Part shown: piece after piece, positions 58,176-64,000 of the stretch
Numbering within the stretch: position 1 is the stretch's first letter
How the letters are laid out: the number at the start of each line of letters is the position of its first letter
Assembly: GCA_016647705.1 (NCBI GenBank)
Contig: CM028336.1
Span: 10,610,880 to 10,674,879, forward strand
Source of the DNA: Eucommia ulmoides
Lineage: Eukaryota; Streptophyta; Magnoliopsida; Garryales; Eucommiaceae
Reading direction: 5' to 3'
DNA: 64,000 bases
Translations under genes and position numbers: made by a program
The notes under the pieces: generated by a model
What the model was told of the DNA's origin: nothing
The model's input: the letters and a program-made list of their open reading frames with translations, nothing else
The model's database searches: none

Positions 58176-59797
58176 AAAGAGGGGCAGTTGTAGACACTGC
58201 ATTTTGTCCCACTCGTTTTGCATTTGTAATGGTGTCGAATCTAAATCGAAAATTTAGACAAACTTTAAACCACGTTTAAAGGGATAAAGTTTTGCCTTAG
58301 ATTCATGTATTCAAATTTTATTTAATGTTTTGAGAAAAAAACAATCCAAAAAATTGACAATTTGATTAAATTTGCCAAAGAAATAAAGTTTCGGGCTAAA
58401 ATTAAATTTTTTAAATGTTAGTTGTGGATTAAATTGATTAAATTAAAAGTGTATTTTCATCAAATATTACTTTGGATATAGTTAATTTCGTTTTTCACCC
58501 CTTAATTTAAAGAAATTTCATTAATTTCAACAACTTTTTATTTTAGCGCAAAAACTGTATTTTCGTCCGTTTTGTCAAATTGACTGACAAAAATATTTTA
58601 TTTTTTTAAATTAAATTTTCCAATATTAATTTGGATAGTTTAATTTCACTTTTTCCATTTCAATTTCAAGAAAAAAAAAATCACATGCAATTGACAAAAA
58701 ATGCTCAAATAAAAAGAAACACTTAATGTGCACCTCCCAGGAATAAGACAAAGCCTTGGATTCCAAAATCAGAGTGTGCCAAGACCTAGGGAGTGCCCAA
58801 AACCATTTTTCGAAATGTTATGACTAAGAAGGGTAAAATCTCGCCAACTTTACACTCCATACCATATGTAAGAAGACTATTGAGTAATTTTTATGAAATA
58901 GTGGTAGCCTCCAATCATTTGATGTAACAAAGGGTTGTCACAAGGACATCTGTGCCCTTCCCAGGGTGTGCACCCTGGGGAATGCGCATATGGTGACCCT
59001 TATATATAGGGTTAGCTTATTTTCATTCGCACTTGCCAATTCACTTTCCTTGCTTATATACTTCTCCCTCTACATGCCAAAAAGTCTTTCTATCTCTAGA
59101 AACATTTCTCAAATTTAAATTTTAATTTTACATGTCTATGATTCTCTACAAAAAAAAAAAAAAAAAAGTTCAAAAAAGACAAAAGGAAAGAAAAAGAAAG
59201 AAGAAGCAAACAAAGGAGAAAAAGAACCATCATTCCAAAAAGAAAGGTAAGTTCTCAAAACAACTTAAACTTGTTATTTTCTTATCAAAACAAAGACAAA
59301 CAAAGAAAAATAAAAACAAAAGAGGTCAAAACCCGACAAAAATACAAGTCGTTATCCGAGAACACACAAAACAAATTTATTTTCTTGCATTTACGTTTAC
59401 TGTCATTTTCTTTTCCGCTTCATGCCTTTTCGCGTTTTATTTTTTTGCATTTACTTTTTTGACATTTATATTATCGCTCTGCGCTTACTGCATTTTATTT
59501 TTCTGTCATTTACTTTACCGCTCTGCATCATTCCGCGCTTTAAATTTCTACATTTTTCTTTTTTTAGTCATGACCTTGGACTAGCATTTTACATATATAT
59601 TATATAATATACTAAGGTGAGACCTTGGACTGACACTAAGTCGAGTCTTTGGACTAGCATTATACCTATATATACTTATATCAGTAAAGTCCTACCTAGC
59701 TAGAATGTAGAATACATGGAGATCATCTATTCCTTCTGGGATAAGAGCGGTCTTCTTAAGAAACATTTCTGCTTTCGTAGCCGTAGTTTGGACTGGC

Positions 59798-59843
<46 letters not shown>

Positions 59844-60287
59844 TATCATTTCTTATTTTCTTACATATCCAAATTGAAAAATGAAAAAGAATAATAATAA
59901 TTAAAAAAAAAAAAAAGTTTACCTAAGCTAGAAAATCATAAGAGAGGATTTTCCATACCATGTTTTTAGGCTTCTCAATTTGTGAGACACATTAAATAAG
60001 GGTATAGAGAAATTCTTTCCCCAATGGTTTTAGTTAAGGTTGTTATGCCAAAAAAATATATAAAAACTTTTTTTTCTTTAAAAATAGGAAAATCAAGTCT
60101 CATCGTCTTCTTTTAAAACCATAAAACTTCAAAAAAAAAAAATGTTCTTGTTTTTATAGCATAAAAGTTTTTTCCATAAAAATAAAGTGTTTTCCAAAAA
60201 ATATTTTTTTCTAAAATATTTCTTTAAATAAAACTTAAATTTTCTTTCATCTCAAAAACTAAAAATATTTTTAAAAAATTATTAAGA
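58176..60287 (+). mobile_element. Polypurine tract and 3' LTR of a Tat/Ogre-like element
   Basis: AAAGAGGGGCAGT (about 58176-58188) followed by TGTAGACACTGCATTTTGTC is the conserved junction of polypurine tract and LTR in Tat/Ogre elements. The LTR holds a TATA box TATATATA (59001-59008) before GGGTTAGCTTATTTTCATTC, a likely transcription start region, and a (TA)n run at 59799-59840. Its right end is hidden by the copia at 60288. The matching 5' LTR is not in the window. Confidence 0.6.
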
Positions 60288-63200
60288 TGATTGAGAAGTG
60301 GGAGAATAAATCATGTATTGATATATAAGAAAAAGATACAAGAATACAATGATATATACGCATATTTATGAGGGAAGTGGAGGTTAGGGTTTTGTCTTAA
60401 TAGGCCACCTGGGCCAAGCCCATATAATATATTAATATCTCCCCTCAAATTCAAAGCGGTAAGTGGGAGGCGAACTTGAGTTTAGAAATCAGAGAGTGAA
60501 AACGTCCGGGTGGATGAGCCTTAGTGAAAATGTATGTTGTCTGATAGGCTGGATTGACGGATTGTAGATGAACCGTATTCTAGAGAATATGATGATAGAT
60601 GAAGTGGCAATCAGTCTCTATATGTTTTGTATGCTCGTGAAAGACATCATTGTGAGCGATCTGAATAGAACTCATGTTGTCACAGTATAGGGTAGTGACA
60701 ACAGAAGAAGAGATGCCCATGTCAGCGAGTAGCCATCAAAGCTAGAGAATTTCTTAAGTTACATTAGTTATGGCACGATATTCAGCTTCAGTACTGGAGC
60801 GAGCAACCATATTTTATTTCTTACTACGCCAAGAAATGAGAGAATTGCCTAAAACGAAATAGTAACTAGTGGTTGAACGTCTGTCGGTGGGTCTCCAGCC
60901 CAACCGGCATTAGAATAAACTTGTAAGACGAGAGCAGATTGAGTTGAGAAATAAAGTCCATGAAATAAAATACCCTTAACATACCGAATAATGCGAAGAA
61001 CAACCGAGTAATGGGTGGTCCGAGGAGCGGATAAGAACTGGCTGACCTGATGAACGGCATAGGCAATGTCAGGGCGAATAACAGTAAGATATACAAGACT
61101 TCCAACCAGTTGGCAATATAGAGTGGTATCCTAAAGAGCTGAACCATTGAGTGGGGGTAAGTTTGACGTTCGGCTCGAGAGGAGTAGTGGCAGTGGTTGA
61201 GTTAGTGATCCCAACCTTGGAAAGGAGATCCAAGGCATATTTGGTCTGAGAGAGAAAATATCCATCAAAAATAGATGAGACTTCGAGGTCAAGAAAATAG
61301 GTGAGCACGCCAAGATTTTTCATCTCGAATTGGCCACTGAGAAATTTTTTGAGTTTAGAAATACAACGTAGATCATATTCAGTAATAACCATATCATTTA
61401 CGTACAGTAAAAAAAAGGATAATACATTTGGCAGTATGGCAAATAAACAGAGCTGAATCATGAGCACTAGGTGTAAACCCAAACTGATGAATGGTAGTGC
61501 TGAATTTGGCAAACCAGGCACGTGGAGTTTGTTTCAAACCATATAGGGCACAACGAAGGTGACAAACTTTATTTCGAAGGGCATCCAGACTGGGAGGGGT
61601 ATTCATATAGACTTCCTCAAGACGATCGCAATTGAAAAATGCATTTTTGACATCCATTTGAAAGAGAGTCCATCTTCAAATGGTGGCAACGCTAATAAGT
61701 GTACGGATAGATGTGAGCCTCGCCACTGGAATAAATGTCTCTTCATAGTCAACAGCCTTGGCAACAAGTTGGGCTTTATATCGTTCAATAGAGCCATCAT
61801 AAAGCGTCTTGATCTTAAATACCCATTTGCACCCAATAAGAGTTTTTCCAGGGGCAGATCAATAATATCTCAAGTATGAGTTTTGGCTAGGGCCTGAAGT
61901 TCTTCGTCCATTGTTTTCTACCAAATAGGATTAGTACTAGCCTCCTTATAGGATTGAGGCTCATGCAGATGAAGTATAGTGAAAAAACAATGATAATCAG
62001 CAAGATAAGAAGGGCGATGAGTTACCCTGGTAGATCTGTGGGAGTGAGCTGGATGATGGCTCTAAGATGGGGTTGATGTTGACTTATCAAACAAAGGAAT
62101 ATCCTCGAGCACGATCGATTGAGTCAAATGGGTGAGGTCAGCTGGTGGTTCCGGAACGGAAGAGGTGATATCGGTTGGTGATTCTAAGGTGGACTCAACA
62201 GTACCTGAAATTGAATTCTTAGGAAATAACTCAATAGATAGATCAGTAAAACATTTGAAGTTAGTGATGGTTGACATGTCAAATGATCATAAGGAAAAGA
62301 ACATTTGATGTTCCCAAAAAATAACATGACGAGAGATACGAAAAGTTTTAGAAATAGGATCCCAGCACCGATACCCCTTATATTCAATATCATATCCAAT
62401 AAAACAACACAGGTGAGCCCTTGGTTGCAGTTTATTGTGTTCATGTGGTTTGAGAAGAACAAAAAAACGCAACCAAAGACTCTAAGTTCAGAGTAATCAG
62501 TCAGTTTACCGAAAAGGCACTCGAATGGGGACTAATTTTCTACGTTGTATCAGAAGAGACACGGTTGATTGTGTACACTGCGGTTAAGGCAACATCACCC
62601 CAAAAATGTTCAGGAATGATGACGAAATGAGTAGAGCACAAACGGTGTCAAGAATATGTCTATGTTTGCGTTCGGCTCATCTATTTTGTTGAGATGTTCT
62701 AGGGCATAAGCGGCGGAGGAGCGTGCTATTTTTGTGAAGTACGCTTAGAAAAACACGGTCTTTGTATTCAATTGCATTATCTAAACGAAAAACTTTGATA
62801 TTCTGAGATAATTGAATTTGAACCATAGAAGAAAAATCAGAATCAAGGTTGGAAAAATGGATATTTACATGATAGCACGACACGAGACCGGCACAAAATT
62901 ATTCGGTTTGGGTTTAGCTTATTAGTTAACGGGTTATTATCGGGTTTGATTCGATAAGCACGATAAGAAACAGATCAAGTTATCGGATTTACCTGGTAAC
63001 CCGATAGGCGACACGAGTGACACAATAATAATTATCGAGTGTCCAGGTTATACGATAACTTGAGATCTAATAGGTCACACGATAATTTAATAAATTATTA
63101 TAAAATAAAAATATACTAAAAAATATTTACACATATTACCCCAATTTTTACACCCTCAAATTATCCAATATCCTATTTGTTGGTTGTTTATATGAATGTT

Positions 63201-64000
63201 TGTTTTGTTCCATTGTATATTTTTATTGGTAGATTTTTTTTGGTTGCTTGTCTTGTTTTTATTTAAGTTGTATAATTATTTTTATTTATTTTTCAATGTG
63301 TTAATAGGTCTTTAATGTGTAATGGGTAGAACAGGTGTTTATTTTGACCTGTTATTGTGTCGTATCGTGTCGTATTTACCTGATAGATTTCGTGTTATCA
63401 TGTATCATGAAAAATTATCGTGTTGTGTCGTGTCGACTCGATAATTTTTGTGTCGTATTCGTGTGTTCGTGTTTAGGTAACCTGACATTATACCTTATCG
63501 TGTCGTGTTCGTGTTTCGTCTTTTCGTGTTTCGTGTTATCATGTCATGACACCAAACACGACCTGTTGACACGAATTGCCAACCCTAATCAGAATATATT
63601 TGAAAGAGCTCAGATCTGTTTTTCATAAGAAACAATCAAGTATAACGAGAATAGTCATCCACAAATATAACAAAATAGCGAGCACCACCCATTGATGCAT
63701 GAGGAGAAGACCCCTAAATATCATAATGTACTAAATCAAAAGGTGTAAGGAAAATAGACTGACTTTTATTAAAAGGCAAAGTTGATTGTTTTGTAAGTTG
63801 ACAATGAATACAATGAAAAGACTTATGCTAAAATGAACCTAACTGATCACTAGAAATAAGAAAACATAAACGGTTGGATGAAGTATCACCTAACTGAGAG
63901 TGCCACAATTCCACGGGTGAGAGTGTTGGGATGGATGCGGTTGATTGGTTTGGTGATGGTGAGGATGAGACTTGGAGGTGAGTGAGCTCAAAGAGGCGTC
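60288..64000 (-). mobile_element. Ty1-copia element running off the window, defective
   Basis: The 3' LTR lies at about 60288-60437, next to the polypurine tract TTTGAATTTGAGGGGAGA on the minus strand. Going left to right on the plus strand (backwards through the gene): RNase H TLYCDNMSSIQIAHNDVFHE (about 60690-60630); reverse transcriptase (61836-61069) with [11 protein letters not shown] and YVNDMVITE (Asn for the first active-site Asp); integrase C-part (62472-62062) and core (62883-62677, with SDNA-like LDNA); integrase start VIFVDDYSRYT (about 63650-63690); and pre-integrase ELWHSQLGD (about 63890). The 5' part lies beyond 64000. Confidence 0.82.
62878..63592. mobile_element. Insertion inside the copia integrase, CGTGTCGTGT-rich
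   Basis: The copia integrase frame is cut between QIY (right side) and the NIHFSNLDSD segment (left side). The insert is full of CGTGT/ACACG repeats and ends with TTGCCAACCCTAATC, the inverse of a GATTAGGGTTGGCAA start known from plant non-autonomous elements. The left end is not a clear inverse, so the class is unresolved. Edges are approximate. Confidence 0.55.

Noticed and set aside
59132..59584. 150-codon Lys- and Phe-rich ORF
   Set aside because: Low-complexity A/T-rich LTR sequence, not a protein.

Overview
This window is nuclear DNA of a eudicot plant, probably a woody one. It has two spliced plant genes with long AT-rich introns, many microsatellites, and dense layers of Ty1-copia and Ty3-gypsy LTR retrotransposons, small DNA transposons (MITEs) and short LTR elements. 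I see no prokaryotic, organellar or viral gene set. Exon structures were worked out by eye from splice sites and reading phase; family names come from motif recognition, not database searches.

Layout. 1-8.5 kb is retrotransposon debris. It includes a gag-only LTR element (647-5867) carrying an antisense extra ORF, and a truncated element whose LTR (7752-8519) points left. 8.8-14.5 kb is a six-exon plus-strand gene for a secreted bark-storage-protein-like member of the nucleoside phosphorylase superfamily. Its introns hold three MITE-like elements and a 340-bp LTR element. 15.76-39.55 kb is a single intact minus-strand gene, PDK1 (3-phosphoinositide-dependent protein kinase 1), with 11 exons and 500 codons. 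It is stretched to 23.8 kb by transposons. Intron 1 (6.2 kb) holds a copia element with a LINE fragment in its 5' LTR. Intron 3 holds two hAT-type non-autonomous elements. Intron 9 (11.9 kb) holds a hAT-like MITE, a Pack-MULE with a captured LRR receptor kinase fragment, and a gag-only gypsy element with a copia element nested inside. The two genes are convergent, with about 1.26 kb between their stop codons.

40-64 kb has no host gene that I recognise. It contains a run of perfect GC-rich hairpins with a 50-T tract, minisatellites, chromovirus (Tekay/Del-like) LTR copies in opposite orientations, Tat/Ogre-like LTR ends with a 45-bp minisatellite just upstream of a polypurine tract, and a decayed copia element running off the right edge.

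The two host genes have no obvious joint function. The most interesting items are the Pack-MULE (17828-19488, exact 9-bp target duplication), whose captured signal peptide plus LRR reading frame lies in sense orientation inside a PDK1 intron; loss of the conserved catalytic Asp in the storage-protein gene, which also has a GC-AG intron; a 44-residue upstream ORF ahead of PDK1; and the 36-bp perfect inverted repeat at 40480-40561.
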